From Spiribacter halobius (GTDB taxonomy: Bacteria > Pseudomonadota > Gammaproteobacteria > Nitrococcales > Nitrococcaceae), in NCBI RefSeq assembly GCF_020883455.1, contig NZ_CP086615.1, positions 1,922,001 to 1,986,000 of the forward strand: 64,000 nt of DNA, given 5' to 3'. The stretch's first letter is position 1, and each line of letters begins with the position of its first letter. This document shows positions 17,072 through 27,426 of this stretch, piece after piece. The notes under the pieces were generated by a model. That model did no database searches. It saw only the letters and a list, made by a program, of their open reading frames with translations, and was not told the DNA's origin. A program made the translations under genes and the position numbers.

Positions 17072-20000
17072 GCCTGGACCTCGCCCGCCTGCCGCTGCGC
17101 GGCAGCCGCCTCATAGAGGCCAGCGCCGGCACCGGCAAGACGTACACCATCGCGGGGCTCTACCTGCGGCTGGTGCTCGGCCACGGCGGCGAGGCCGGCC
17201 CGCCGGAGCCGCTGCTGCCGCCGGCGATCCTGGTGGTTACCTTTACCGAGGCCGCCACCCGGGAGCTGCGCGAGCGTATCCGCCAGCGCCTGAGCGAGGC
17301 GGCGGCCTGCTTCCGGGAGCCGCAGGCCGCCACGCCGGACCCGGTCCTCGCCGAACTGCTCGCGGACTATCCGGACCCCGGGGCGCGCGCGGTGGCGGCG
17401 CGGCGTCTGGCGCTGGCGGCGGAGTGGATGGACGAGGCGGCGGTGTCCACCATCCACGCCTGGTGCTATCGCATGCTGCGCGAGCACGCCTTCGACAGCG
17501 GCAGCCTGTTCGAGCAGCATCTGGAGACCGACCCCAGCGAGCGCGAGGCCGAGGCGGTCCGCGACTACTGGCGCAGCATGGTCTACCCGCAGCCGTCGGC
17601 GCGGGCGGCGCTGCTGACGCAGCTGCTGGGCGGCTCGCCCGAGGCGCTGCACCGGCAGCTGCGCGGGCTGCTGGGCCACGAGCCGGCACGCCCGGCGGAG
17701 CGCGCTGCGCTGGAGGCGCTGCTCGATGCCCACCTCGCCGCCCTGGAGCCGTTGAAGGCCCCGTGGCGGGACGACTTCGCGGCCGCGGCGGCGAGCTTCC
17801 GCGCTCTGCTGCCGCTGCTCAACGGCGGCAAGTACAGGAATCCGGAGAAGCTTCTGGAGGCCGTGGGTGCCTGGGCTCGAGACCCGGCCGCAACCGTGCC
17901 GGAGTGGAGCGGCAGCTACCCGGCCCTGGAGATGGTCAGCCGCCGCGGCATGCAGGCGCGCCGGTTGAAGAACGCCACGCTGCCGGACGAGCTGCATCCG
18001 GCCCACCTCGCCGCCGACGCCCACGACAGCCTGCCGCCGGCGCCGCGGGCCGCGGTGCTGCGCCATGCCGCGGCGTGGGTGCGCTGGCGCTTCGAGGCCG
18101 AGCAGCGCCAGCGCGCCGAGCTCGGCTTCGGCGATCTCCTCACGCGCCTGCTGGAGGCCTTGGAGCAGGACCCCGCCGGCCGCCTCGCCGCCACCATCCG
18201 CCGCCAGTTTCCGGTGGCGATGATCGACGAGTTCCAGGACACCGACCCGGTCCAGTACGCCATCTTCGAGCGTGTCTACGACATCGCCGGCAACGCCGAC
18301 CGGGAGGCGCTGCTGCTGATCGGCGATCCCAAGCAGTCCATCTATGCCTTCCGCGGGGCGGACATCCACAGCTACCTGCGGGCTCGGCGGGCCACCGCCG
18401 GGCGCCATCACACGCTGGCCCGCAACTTCCGCTCGTCGGCGGACATGGTGACCGCGGTGAACCGGCTGTTCAGCCATGGCGAGGCCCAGCCCGGCGGCGC
18501 CTTCGGCTTCCGCAGCGACGACGCCGACCCGGTGCCCTTCCAGCCCGTGTCCGCCGAGGGGCGCACCGAGCGCTTCGTTCTTGCCGACGGCCCGCCGGCG
18601 GCGCTGACCTTCTGGGTGCAGGAGGGCGAGTCCGTGTCCCAGGGCGCCTACCGGGAGACACTGGCCGCGCGCGGCGCCAGCGTGATGACCGCGCTGCTGG
18701 AGCAGGGGCGCCGGGGCGAGGCGGGGTTCCGGGGCGAGGGGGGGTTGCGCCCCCTGCGCCCGGCAGACATGGCCGTGCTCGTGCGTGACCGCCGGGAGGC
18801 CGACGCCGTCCGCACCGCGCTCGCCGCCCGGGGCGTGCGCAGCGTCTACCTCTCCGACCGTGACTCGGTCTTCCGCACCGACGAGGCGGCGGACCTGCTG
18901 CGCTGGCTGCGCGCCTGCGCCGAGCCCGGCAGCGACCGGCTGCTGCGCGCGGCCCTCGCCACGGCCACGCTGGACCTCGATTACGCCGCCCTGGAGCGGC
19001 TGAACAGCGACGAGCTGCACTGGGAACAGCGGGTGGTCCAGTTCCGCGACTACCACCGCCTCTGGCGCAGCCGCGGCGTGCTGCCGATGCTGCGGCGTCT
19101 GCTGCACGACTTCGACCTGCCGCGAAGGCTGCTGGCGCAGCCCCGGGGCGAGCGCCGGCTGACCAATCTGCTGCACCTCTCCGAGCTGATGCAGCAGCGC
19201 GCCGGTGAGCTGGACGGCGAGCAGGCCCTGGTGCGCCACCTGGCCGAGCACCTGGAGGCGGCGGGCGGCACGCCGGCCGAAGAGCAGGTGATGCGCCTGG
19301 AGAGCGACGAGGGCCTGGTGCAGGTGGTCACCGTGCACAAGGCGAAGGGCCTCGAGTATCCGCTGGTGTTCCTGCCCTTCGCCTGCAGCTTCCGCCCGCC
19401 GACCGCCGACCGCGCCCCCCTGCGCTACCACGATGCCGATGGTGCCCCGAGGGTGGCGCTGGAGCCGGACGAGGCGGCGCTGGAACGGGCCGATGCCGAG
19501 CGTCTGGCGGAGGATGTGCGCCTGCTCTACGTCGCCGTCACCCGGGCCCGGCACGCCTGCTGGCTCGGCGTGGCGCCGCTGCGGCTCGGGAACCGGCGGC
19601 AGAACCAGCTCCACCGCAGTGCGCTCGGCCATCTGCTCGCCGGCGGCGAGCCGATCCCGGACGATGGCCTGTCGGCGGCCCTCGCCCCGCTTGCCGCGGC
19701 GGACGATGCGGTCGCCATCGAGCCGGCCCCGGCGGTGACCGGCGAGCGCTACGCCGGCCCCGGCGAGGCCGCCGCCACCGGCAGCGCCCGCCGACCGCGG
19801 CGGCCCGCCCGAGAGCTGTGGTGGATCGCGAGCTACAGCGCCCTGCGCCTGGCGCAGCCCGAGGCGGCCCCGGAGACGGCGCGAGCCGAGGTGATCGGCG
19901 AGGTGGCGGAAGAGGCCGATCCGGCGGGTCCGGCGCCGGGCGTGGCGGCGGGCCTGCACGCCTTCCCCCGCGGGCCCGGTCCGGGAACGTTTCTCCACGG

Positions 20001-20697
20001 CCTGCTGGAGTGGGCGGCGCGCGAGGGCTTCGCCGCGCTCGCCGCCGACCCGGCGCGGCTGCGGGAGACCGTGGTGCGGCGCTGTGCCCGGCGTGGCTGG
20101 GGGGAGTGGGCCCAGGTGCTGGGCGACTGGCTGCAGCGGCTGATCGCGGAGCCGCTGGCGTTGCCCGGGGCGGGGCCGGTCACGCTACACGGGGTTGCCG
20201 CGTACCAGCCGGAGCTGGAGTTCTGGTTCGAGACCCGCTGGACCGATGCCCGGCGGCTGGACCGCGCGGTGCGAGCGGCCACCCTGGACGCCGCACCGCG
20301 CCCGCCCGCCGCGCAGAGCGTGCTGAACGGTCTGCTCAAGGGCTTCGTGGATCTCGTCTTCGAGCACGAGGGGCGCTACTGGGTCGCGGACTACAAGTCC
20401 AACTGGCTCGGCCCGCAGGCCCGGGACTACGCCCCGGCGGCCCTGCGCACCACTGTGCTCGAGAAGCGCTACGACCTGCAGTACGTCCTCTACACCCTGG
20501 CGCTGCACCGGCTGCTGACGTCCCGGCTGCCGGACTACGACTACGATCGCCATGTCGGCGGTGTGGTCTATCTCTTCCTGCGCGGCATCGACGCCGAGGG
20601 CCAGGGCCTGTACTGCGAGCGCCCGCCGCGGGCGCTCATCGAGCAGCTGGATGCCGATCTGCGGGCCGGGCCGGACGCTCCGGAGGAGGGCCCGTGA
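17068..20697 (+). CDS. recB: Exodeoxyribonuclease V beta subunit RecB
   Basis: A 1209-residue helicase-nuclease. Walker A EASAGTGKTYTIAGLYLRL lies near residues 17-35, followed by helicase motifs VVTFTEAATRELRERI, MIDEFQDTDPVQYAIF, LIGDPKQSIYAFRGAD, VTVHKAKGLEYPLVFLPF and LLYVAVTRARHACWLGV. The C-terminal nuclease centre shows GFVDLVF and WVADYKSNWLG (about 1090-1110), with the Asp and Asp-Tyr-Lys catalytic residues intact. It is the 3'-5' motor and only nuclease of RecBCD. It overlaps recC and recD by 4 bp each. Confidence 0.96.
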   Translation: MSLDLARLPLRGSRLIEASAGTGKTYTIAGLYLRLVLGHGGEAGPPEPLLPPAILVVTFTEAATRELRERIRQRLSEAAACFREPQAATPDPVLAELLADYPDPGARAVAARRLALAAEWMDEAAVSTIHAWCYRMLREHAFDSGSLFEQHLETDPSEREAEAVRDYWRSMVYPQPSARAALLTQLLGGSPEALHRQLRGLLGHEPARPAERAALEALLDAHLAALEPLKAPWRDDFAAAAASFRALLPLLNGGKYRNPEKLLEAVGAWARDPAATVPEWSGSYPALEMVSRRGMQARRLKNATLPDELHPAHLAADAHDSLPPAPRAAVLRHAAAWVRWRFEAEQRQRAELGFGDLLTRLLEALEQDPAGRLAATIRRQFPVAMIDEFQDTDPVQYAIFERVYDIAGNADREALLLIGDPKQSIYAFRGADIHSYLRARRATAGRHHTLARNFRSSADMVTAVNRLFSHGEAQPGGAFGFRSDDADPVPFQPVSAEGRTERFVLADGPPAALTFWVQEGESVSQGAYRETLAARGASVMTALLEQGRRGEAGFRGEGGLRPLRPADMAVLVRDRREADAVRTALAARGVRSVYLSDRDSVFRTDEAADLLRWLRACAEPGSDRLLRAALATATLDLDYAALERLNSDELHWEQRVVQFRDYHRLWRSRGVLPMLRRLLHDFDLPRRLLAQPRGERRLTNLLHLSELMQQRAGELDGEQALVRHLAEHLEAAGGTPAEEQVMRLESDEGLVQVVTVHKAKGLEYPLVFLPFACSFRPPTADRAPLRYHDADGAPRVALEPDEAALERADAERLAEDVRLLYVAVTRARHACWLGVAPLRLGNRRQNQLHRSALGHLLAGGEPIPDDGLSAALAPLAAADDAVAIEPAPAVTGERYAGPGEAAATGSARRPRRPARELWWIASYSALRLAQPEAAPETARAEVIGEVAEEADPAGPAPGVAAGLHAFPRGPGPGTFLHGLLEWAAREGFAALAADPARLRETVVRRCARRGWGEWAQVLGDWLQRLIAEPLALPGAGPVTLHGVAAYQPELEFWFETRWTDARRLDRAVRAATLDAAPRPPAAQSVLNGLLKGFVDLVFEHEGRYWVADYKSNWLGPQARDYAPAALRTTVLEKRYDLQYVLYTLALHRLLTSRLPDYDYDRHVGGVVYLFLRGIDAEGQGLYCERPPRALIEQLDADLRAGPDAPEEGP

Positions 20698-22730
20698 GCG
20701 CCGCCGGCGCCCTGCCACAGGATCGCGACGGCATCCTCGCGCTGCTGGCGGACTGGGTCGCTGCGGGCTGGCTGCGGTCGCTGGACCGGGCGTTCGCGGC
20801 GTTCCTCGCCCGCGAGGCGCCGGCCACGGAGCCGCTGCCGCTGCTGCTGGCCGCGATCGCGAGCCAGCACCAGGGGCGGGGCCACGTCTGCCTCGATCTC
20901 GAGGCCCTGGCCGAGGATCCGGACGCGACGCTCGGGCTCGCCCCGCCGGTGGCGGAGGTGGCCGAGCCGCTGCGCCCCGCGGCCTGCCTGGGCGGGCACG
21001 ACGCCGGGGCCCTGGCGGCGGCGCTGGGAGGGGCGCCGGTGGTGGCCGGGAGCGATCATCCGACGGCACCGCTGGTGCTGGAGCCGCCGCGGCTCTACCT
21101 GCGCCGCTATCGGGACGCCGAGGCACGCGTGGCCGAAGGCATCGCCGCGCGGCTTGCGACGGGTCGTGCGCGCCGCGCCGCCGTCGACCCGGCCGCGCTG
21201 GCGCGCTGGCTGGAGTGGCTGTTCGGCTCGCCGCCCACGGCGGCGACGGACTGGCAGCGTGTCGCCTGCGCCCTGGTCGCAGGCGGGGACTTCGGGGTGA
21301 TTACCGGCGGCCCAGGCACCGGCAAGACCACCACCGTGGTGCGCCTGCTGGCCATCCTGCAGGGGCTGGCCCTGGAGGCGCCAGAGGGTCGCGCGCTGCG
21401 CATCGCTCTGGCCGCGCCCACCGGCAAGGCCGCCGCGCGCCTCAACCGCTCCGTGGCGGGGGCCGTGGCGGCGCTGGCGCTGCCGGGGGATGCCCTGGGC
21501 GCAGCAGTGCGGGACGCCGTGCCCACGAGGGTGACGACCCTGCACCGGCTGCTCGGCAGCCAGCCGGGCAGCCGTCGCTTCCGACACGACGCCCGCCACC
21601 CGCTGGCGCTGGACGTGCTGGTGGTGGACGAGGCCTCCATGGTGGACCTGGAGCTGATGGATGCCACCCTGGCCGCGTTGCCTGCCCAGGCCCGGCTGGT
21701 GCTGCTGGGTGACCGGGACCAGCTTGCCTCGGTGGAGGCGGGGGCCGTCCTCGGCGAGCTCTGCGCCCGGGCGCGCGCCGGCGCCTACAGCCGGGAAACG
21801 GCGGACTGGCTCGTCGCCGCCGGGGCCGGGCACCTGCCGCCGCAGACCCTGGCGGCGCCGGCGCAGGCGCTGGACCAGCAGGTGGTGATGCTGCGCCACA
21901 GCCACCGGTTCCCGGCCGAGGGCGGCATCGGCCGACTCGCGGCGGCGGTCAACGCCGGGGATGCCGCAGGCGCCGAGGCCGTTCTCGACAGCGGGGCGGA
22001 GGGTCTGGCGCGGCTCCGTGTGGCGGACGGCGCCGACGGGATGGCCGGGCTGGAGTCCCTGGCCACCGATGCGGTGGCCGGCTACGGCCAGTACCTGGCG
22101 CGGCTGCGGGCGGCGGACCCCGGCGACACGGCGACCCCGGACGCGTGCGATGCCTGGGCGCACGAGGTGCTCAGGGCCCATGCCGGGTTCCAGCTCCTCG
22201 CGGCCCTGCGGGCCGGGCCCTGGGGCGTGGAGGCGCTGAATGTCCGCATCGCCGGCGCGCTAGAGGCCGCCGGCGCCATCGCGCCCCGGGGTGTCTGGTA
22301 CGAGGGCCGGCCAGTGATGGTCACCCGCAACGATTATGGTCTCGGGCTGATGAACGGTGATCTCGGCATCGCCTTGCGCCGGCCGGAGCAGGACGAGGCC
22401 GGGCACTGGCGGCGGGTGCTGCGGGTTGCCTTCCCCGCGGCGGATAGCGAGCGCGGCGTGCGCTGGGTGCTGCCGAGCCGTCTGGACGCGGTGGATACGG
22501 TGTTCGCCATGACCGTGCACAAGGCCCAGGGCTCGGAGTTCCGCCACGCCTGCCTGGTACTGCCGGAGCGGACCGCACCGGTGCTTACCCGCGAGCTGGT
22601 CTATACCGCCATCACCCGGGCCGCGGAGCGCTTCACCCTGGCGGAGGCGGCGCCGGGGGGGCTGCGGGCGGCCATCGGCCGCAGCGTGCGGCGCTGCAGC
22701 GGCCTGGAGGCGCGGCTGCGCGGCGGCTGA
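20694..22730 (+). CDS. recD: Exodeoxyribonuclease V alpha subunit RecD
   Basis: A 678-residue SF1B helicase started at GTG 20694, which overlaps the recB stop (GTGA) and has GGAGG just upstream. Walker A TGGPGTGKTTTVVRLLAIL is at about 204-222, with APTGKAAARLNRSV, VVDEASMVDLELM, LLGDRDQLASVEAGAVLGEL and the C-terminal MTVHKAQGSEFRHACLVLP and ELVYTAITRAAERFTL. It is the fast 5'-3' motor of RecBCD. The N-terminal domain that contacts RecB (about residues 1-130) is also present. Convergent with the next gene, 4 bp apart. Confidence 0.94.
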   Translation: MSAAGALPQDRDGILALLADWVAAGWLRSLDRAFAAFLAREAPATEPLPLLLAAIASQHQGRGHVCLDLEALAEDPDATLGLAPPVAEVAEPLRPAACLGGHDAGALAAALGGAPVVAGSDHPTAPLVLEPPRLYLRRYRDAEARVAEGIAARLATGRARRAAVDPAALARWLEWLFGSPPTAATDWQRVACALVAGGDFGVITGGPGTGKTTTVVRLLAILQGLALEAPEGRALRIALAAPTGKAAARLNRSVAGAVAALALPGDALGAAVRDAVPTRVTTLHRLLGSQPGSRRFRHDARHPLALDVLVVDEASMVDLELMDATLAALPAQARLVLLGDRDQLASVEAGAVLGELCARARAGAYSRETADWLVAAGAGHLPPQTLAAPAQALDQQVVMLRHSHRFPAEGGIGRLAAAVNAGDAAGAEAVLDSGAEGLARLRVADGADGMAGLESLATDAVAGYGQYLARLRAADPGDTATPDACDAWAHEVLRAHAGFQLLAALRAGPWGVEALNVRIAGALEAAGAIAPRGVWYEGRPVMVTRNDYGLGLMNGDLGIALRRPEQDEAGHWRRVLRVAFPAADSERGVRWVLPSRLDAVDTVFAMTVHKAQGSEFRHACLVLPERTAPVLTRELVYTAITRAAERFTLAEAAPGGLRAAIGRSVRRCSGLEARLRGG

Positions 22731-22734
22731 TGCC

Positions 22735-25700
22735 TCAGTCGGCCGTCACTGCGGTGGCGGCTCCGGCGTGCGGCAATGCCGCCTGCAGCCAGGTCACCAG
22801 CCGGCGGATCTCGGCGGGGTGTGCCGTGTCGGCCTGGCTCGCGAGCACGGCCCGCAGCAGCGCCTCCGGCTCCAGCGGCGGCTCGGGGTCGAGGTAGCCT
22901 TCCGCCTGTAGCCAGGCCTCCAGCTCGTCGGTGGTCTGGCCCCGGAAGCGCTTGACCTGCCCCTCGCGCAGCGCGCTGACCAGGGCCTCGGCATCGCCGC
23001 CCACGCGGTCGGCGAGCTCGCTCACCCGGTCGATGAAGGTCTCCCGGATCACCCCGGACGCCTCCAGCACCCCCCGGTCCACAGGCCGGCCGCGCCCGCG
23101 CCGCCAGTGTCCGAGCCAGCTGCGGGCGATGCGGCAGCGCGCCGCCAGGCGTTCGCGCACATCCCGGTCCGGCAGGGCCCGCTCGGCGGCCGCCCCCGCC
23201 AGCAGGGCCTCGAGTTCGCCCAGGCGGGTGACCCGCCAGTCCTCCATCAGCCGGTGCAGCTGGGGCAGATCGTCCCGGAGGAGATGGAACAGCGGGATCG
23301 CCTCCGGCGGCTGCCAGGGGTCCGGCGCAGGGACGCCCAGGGCCGCGGCATACGCCTCCGGGGTCCGGGCATCCGGCGCGGGCAGGGGCGCGGGCTCAGG
23401 CACCTGATAGTCCACCGGGGCCGCCGTGGGGCGGCGGAAGCGTATGGCGGCGAGGTCCACCACCGCCGGTGCCTTGCCGGTGGCGTGCTCCCAGAGCCCG
23501 ATCTCCTCGCGGCGGGCGCTCAGGTAGAAGATCTGTCGGCCCTCTTCGTCGGCGAGCTGCTGCAGGCTGGCGGCCACTTCCGCAAAACGCCCGGTGTCGC
23601 TGGTGGTCAGCGCCTCGTCCAGGAACAGCGGCAGCGGTTTCTTCTCGCGCTCGATCTGCCGGGCCCAGGCGATGCGCACCGCGAGCAGCAGCTGCATGCG
23701 CGTGCCCGAGGAGAGCGCGGAGAGGGGCCGTCGCTCGCCGCTGGCCGCCTCGCGGGCGTGAAAGCCGCGCTCGGCGTCCAGCTCCAGCGACCAGCCGTGG
23801 TGGGTGAAGCGCAGGAAGCGCTCGCTCGCATCCTGCAGCACCGGCGGCTGGCGGGCGCTCCGGTATTCCCCCGCTACCTGGTCCAGAAGGAATCGTCCGG
23901 CGGCGCCGAGGAGCGCCTCGTCGCGCAGGCCGGCCAGCGCCTCCGCCGCGCCCCGCTCCGCAGCCAGCGCCTGCTCCAGGCCGCCGTCGCGGCCGGCCTC
24001 CTCCAGCCGGGTGCGGATGGCCTTGGCCTCCTCCAGCAGCGATTCGTAATCCGCCGCCAGGGTCTGCTGCTCGCTGAGATCGGCCTCGAGCCCCGCTGCG
24101 TCGCCGGCTTCCACCCGGGCCAGCAGGTCGTCCTCCCCGGCGAGCGGCCGGCGCCGCTCGGCCTCGGTAGCGCAGGCGGCATCGTGCTGCCGGCGGAGCT
24201 CGCGCCAGGTCTCCAGCGCGGCGCAGCGGCGCTCCAGACCGGCCCGGTCTCCTGGCTCGATGCCGGCCTCCCGGTACAGCGTCCCGATCTCGGCGGCCCG
24301 CTCCGCAACGGTTTCCTCCAGCCGGCGCAGCTCCCGGTCCGCCTCGCCGCCGTCGCGGGCGGCCTGCTCCGCGGCGCGCCAGCGCTCCCGGAACGCATCG
24401 AGCGCCGTCTCCAGCGCCACCGGGTCTGAGGTCTCGGGGGCGGCGCCCCACTGGGCGAGGAAGCCGTGCACGGCCGTGGCCTCGGCCTGCAGCTCGGCGT
24501 CTATACGGTCCAGCTCGGCCCGGGCGGCGGCGTGTGCCGAGCGTGCCTGATCGAGGGCGGCGGTGAGGCGGATGAGCCGGTCGAGCCCGGCACCTGCGAG
24601 CCCTGCCGGGTCGATGCCGTGCGCCTGGCAGAACTCACGGGCCGCCTCGCGGGCCGCCTGCTCCCGGGCCTCGGCGGCGGCTACCCGGTCCGCCAGCTCG
24701 CGGTGGCGGCGGCGGGCGAAATCCCGCTCGCTCTCCGCCTCGCGGTGGCTGCGCTGCTCGCGCCAGGCCGCCGGGACTGCAAGGCCGGTCGCGAGGGCCG
24801 CGAGCAGGCTGGCGGCGATGGCCCACCAGAGCGCGGTGAGCACGGCGGCAACGCCGCCGAGGACCGCGCTGGCAAGGGCCAGCCCGGCGATCCAGGGCAG
24901 GCGCGTCGGCCGTGGCCCGTCGCCGGCAGGTTCCGCAGCGGCCTGGGCCTGGGCGCGGCAGGCGTCGAGCTCGGCGCGGGCCGCATGCAGGTCCTGAGCG
25001 AGCCGTTCGGCCGCGGCGACCTCCGCCGGGCCGGCGGTGATCAACGCCGCGTCATCGCCTCCCAGGGCCTCGGCCGCGGCCCGCCACTCGGCCTCGCGCT
25101 CGGCCAGGCGCCGGCGGGCCTCCTCACGTTGCCGGTCACGCTGGATCAGCGTCTGCAGCCGCCGCGCCGTGGCCTCGAGCTCGGACGCCTCGGGCCGCGC
25201 ATCGGCGAGTCCCGTCTCTGCGGCGCGGGCGCGGGCCTCGTCGCGGCGTCGGCGCTGCTCGGCGGCTCCATCACGGGCCCGGCCACGCTGCGCCTCGAGC
25301 TCGTGGAGGCGCTGCAGCTCGCGGCCGGTGAGGCGCTCCATGCCCTCCGGATGGCTGGCGAGCGCTGCGTCCAGACGCTCCCGCTCCTGCCGCGCCTCCA
25401 GCAGCGCGAGGGCCTGTTCCAGCTGCCGGGCGCGCTGGCCGGCGGCACGGGCCGCCTGCACGCGGGCCTCCAGGCGCGGCAGTGTCTCCTCCTCGCGCAG
25501 GAGCGCCTCGTAACGGCTCTCGATGCGCTGGCGCTGCTGGCGGGCGTCGCGCAGGGCCTGGCCCTCCTGCTGGCCCCGCCGCGGGCCAAACTCGAAGGCG
25601 TTGCGCACCGCATCGAGGTCGAAGCCGGCGGCGAGCTCACGGCGCAGCAGCTCCACCAGCGACTGCTCGTCGCGGCCCTCGGCCTGCAGCAGGTCCTCCA

Positions 25701-26022
25701 CCCGCAGCCAGTAGCAGTGCAGCCGATCGGCCTCGGGCAGGGGAGGAACCGCCGCGGGCTCGCCGTCCCGGGTCCACACCACCTGGCGGCCACTGCGCAC
25801 CACGCGCCAGTGGCCGTCGTCGTCCACCAGCTCCGCCTCCAGGCTCAGGGCCGACGGATCGGCGGGCCGGGAACCGGCGACCAGATGCCACAGGGCCCTG
25901 GCGAGGCTGCTCTTGCCGACGGCGTTTGGACCCACCACCAGGTTCACGCCGGGCGCGAGGCCGTCCACCGTGAAGGCGTCTACCCCGGGCAGCTGGCGGA
26001 TGGCGAGCGCCGTCAGTCTCAT
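22735..26022 (-). CDS. YhaN/SbcC-like AAA ATPase with long coiled coils
   Basis: A 1095-residue SMC/Rad50-like protein. The N-terminal Walker A GPNAVGKSSLARALWHL (about 31-47) is followed by long Glu/Arg/Ala-rich coiled-coil arms (about 160-640) interrupted near 380-420 by a strongly hydrophobic stretch (WIAGLALASAVLGGVAAVLT...) that looks like a membrane hairpin. The ABC-type signature and Walker B come from RPLSALSSGTRMQLLLAVRIAW and PLFLDEALTTSD. About 250 residues follow the head with no recognised domain. Paired membrane segments within the coil are typical of the YhaN subgroup. It overlaps the nuclease gene upstream by 4 bp; the pair probably forms an SbcCD/Rad50-Mre11-like DNA-end-processing complex. 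Confidence 0.82.
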   Translation of the reverse strand: MRLTALAIRQLPGVDAFTVDGLAPGVNLVVGPNAVGKSSLARALWHLVAGSRPADPSALSLEAELVDDDGHWRVVRSGRQVVWTRDGEPAAVPPLPEADRLHCYWLRVEDLLQAEGRDEQSLVELLRRELAAGFDLDAVRNAFEFGPRRGQQEGQALRDARQQRQRIESRYEALLREEETLPRLEARVQAARAAGQRARQLEQALALLEARQERERLDAALASHPEGMERLTGRELQRLHELEAQRGRARDGAAEQRRRRDEARARAAETGLADARPEASELEATARRLQTLIQRDRQREEARRRLAEREAEWRAAAEALGGDDAALITAGPAEVAAAERLAQDLHAARAELDACRAQAQAAAEPAGDGPRPTRLPWIAGLALASAVLGGVAAVLTALWWAIAASLLAALATGLAVPAAWREQRSHREAESERDFARRRHRELADRVAAAEAREQAAREAAREFCQAHGIDPAGLAGAGLDRLIRLTAALDQARSAHAAARAELDRIDAELQAEATAVHGFLAQWGAAPETSDPVALETALDAFRERWRAAEQAARDGGEADRELRRLEETVAERAAEIGTLYREAGIEPGDRAGLERRCAALETWRELRRQHDAACATEAERRRPLAGEDDLLARVEAGDAAGLEADLSEQQTLAADYESLLEEAKAIRTRLEEAGRDGGLEQALAAERGAAEALAGLRDEALLGAAGRFLLDQVAGEYRSARQPPVLQDASERFLRFTHHGWSLELDAERGFHAREAASGERRPLSALSSGTRMQLLLAVRIAWARQIEREKKPLPLFLDEALTTSDTGRFAEVAASLQQLADEEGRQIFYLSARREEIGLWEHATGKAPAVVDLAAIRFRRPTAAPVDYQVPEPAPLPAPDARTPEAYAAALGVPAPDPWQPPEAIPLFHLLRDDLPQLHRLMEDWRVTRLGELEALLAGAAAERALPDRDVRERLAARCRIARSWLGHWRRGRGRPVDRGVLEASGVIRETFIDRVSELADRVGGDAEALVSALREGQVKRFRGQTTDELEAWLQAEGYLDPEPPLEPEALLRAVLASQADTAHPAEIRRLVTWLQAALPHAGAATAVTAD

Positions 26023-27296
26023 GCCGCCTCCTGCTGCCGGAGCAGGGCCTCAAGCGCCGAGCGCGCGGCCCGCTCGAGCCAGTCGGCCACGGCGGCGTCG
26101 TCAGGATCGGCCCGCCCGAGGGGCTGCCAGCGGGCCTCCCGGGCGACCGGCAGCAGCGCCTCCCGGGCCTCGGCAAGCAGCGCCCGGCGCTCCGCGTCGT
26201 CCGCCGGGCGCTGCAGGGTCAGCAGGCGCCGGGCAAGCAGACCCGCCGGATCCTCGCGGGCCGCCAGGGTTTCGAGGGGAACCTCCGGCAGGGTCTCCAC
26301 CCGGAGGGTCTCGATGAAGTAGCGCACGCCCGCGCTGTCGTGGATGCCCCCGCGCTCGTCCTCGGGGAACAGCGCGGCGAGGGCGTCGCCGCCGATCGCC
26401 GTGCGGCCGGTAAAGCTTACCCGCAGGCCGACGGCGACCGGCTGGCCGCGACCGCTGGCGATCTCCCGGTCCAGCGTCCGTACGGCCCGGAGCAGCGTCG
26501 CGCGGGCCTCCGCCGGATCGGTCAGGTTCTCGCAGGGCACGTTGATCGGTTGCCAGCGCAGCGGTGCCAGCGGCCAGTGGTCTACGGTCGCGACACGCCC
26601 GCTGGCGATGGTCACGAGCCACGGCCCGCGAGGCCCCGGCTCGCCCGGGTCGAGGCCGGTCACGGTACCGAGATAGCCGCTCGGCTGAGACGCCGAGAGC
26701 GCGTCCGGCTGGTGGATGTGCCCGAGCAGCCAGCCGTCGAGGCCGGCATCGGTCAGGGCGCGGCTGGTTACCGGGGCGTAGGGACTGTCTGCGACGTCGC
26801 GGTCGGCGTGCAGCAGGCCGAGGTTGGGGCCGGGTCCGCGCTCGAGGGCGGCGCCCTCGAGCGGGCTCTGCAGCACCCGTGGCTGCGGAAAGGACCAGCC
26901 CCACAGGGTCAATGCCTCGCCGCCACGCTCCAGGGTCACCCGCTGCCAGCGGCCGCCCTCGCCCAGCAGCTCCAGACCGTCCACCTCGCGGGCCAGGCGC
27001 GGCAGCACGGCACCGTCATGATTGCCGGCAACGGCGAGCACGCGGATGCCGGTCCCCGCAAGTTGCTCCACGCCGGCGCGCAGGGCGCGGTAGGCCTCGA
27101 AGAAATCGTGCTCGCGCTCGACCACGTCGCCGGCCAGGGCCACGGCATCGACGCCGGCCTCCAGCGCCGCCGCCACCACCCGCTCCCAGGCACCGGCCGG
27201 GCCGAGCTCACGGGCGCGCCCGGCGAGCTCGTCCGGCAGGCGCGAGGGGCGGCGCCCGAGATGCAGGTCGCCAACGGCGAGGAGGTGAAGCGGCAT
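26019..27296 (-). CDS. YhaO/SbcD-like metallophosphoesterase (Mre11-type nuclease)
   Basis: A 425-residue calcineurin-like phosphoesterase: DLHLGRRPS near the start, then VDAVALAGDVVERE, VLAVAGNHDGAVLPR and GWLLGHIHQPDAL, giving the Asp, His, Asn and His metal ligands of Mre11/SbcD. The C-terminal half is a capping domain of the YhaO type. It is the likely nuclease partner of the ATPase encoded downstream. The two genes point toward recD, which groups two DNA-end-processing machines in 14 kb. Confidence 0.86.
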   Translation of the reverse strand: MPLHLLAVGDLHLGRRPSRLPDELAGRARELGPAGAWERVVAAALEAGVDAVALAGDVVEREHDFFEAYRALRAGVEQLAGTGIRVLAVAGNHDGAVLPRLAREVDGLELLGEGGRWQRVTLERGGEALTLWGWSFPQPRVLQSPLEGAALERGPGPNLGLLHADRDVADSPYAPVTSRALTDAGLDGWLLGHIHQPDALSASQPSGYLGTVTGLDPGEPGPRGPWLVTIASGRVATVDHWPLAPLRWQPINVPCENLTDPAEARATLLRAVRTLDREIASGRGQPVAVGLRVSFTGRTAIGGDALAALFPEDERGGIHDSAGVRYFIETLRVETLPEVPLETLAAREDPAGLLARRLLTLQRPADDAERRALLAEAREALLPVAREARWQPLGRADPDDAAVADWLERAARSALEALLRQQEAA

Positions 27297-27426
27297 GGCT
27301 GCCCCGGGGTGGCCGAACGGAACGGGCGCAGCATGCCACGAGCCGGCGCCGATTTGGTGAGGGCAGGCCGGCCGCGGCGAGCTTCATCCGCCGGGGGGCA
27401 TGGTGGCCAGTCCGCTCGATCCGACC

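Noticed and set aside
17020-19998. Long minus-strand open frame opposite recB
   Set aside because: Same reason: an antisense shadow in high-GC DNA with no recognisable motif, while all RecB helicase motifs are on the plus strand.
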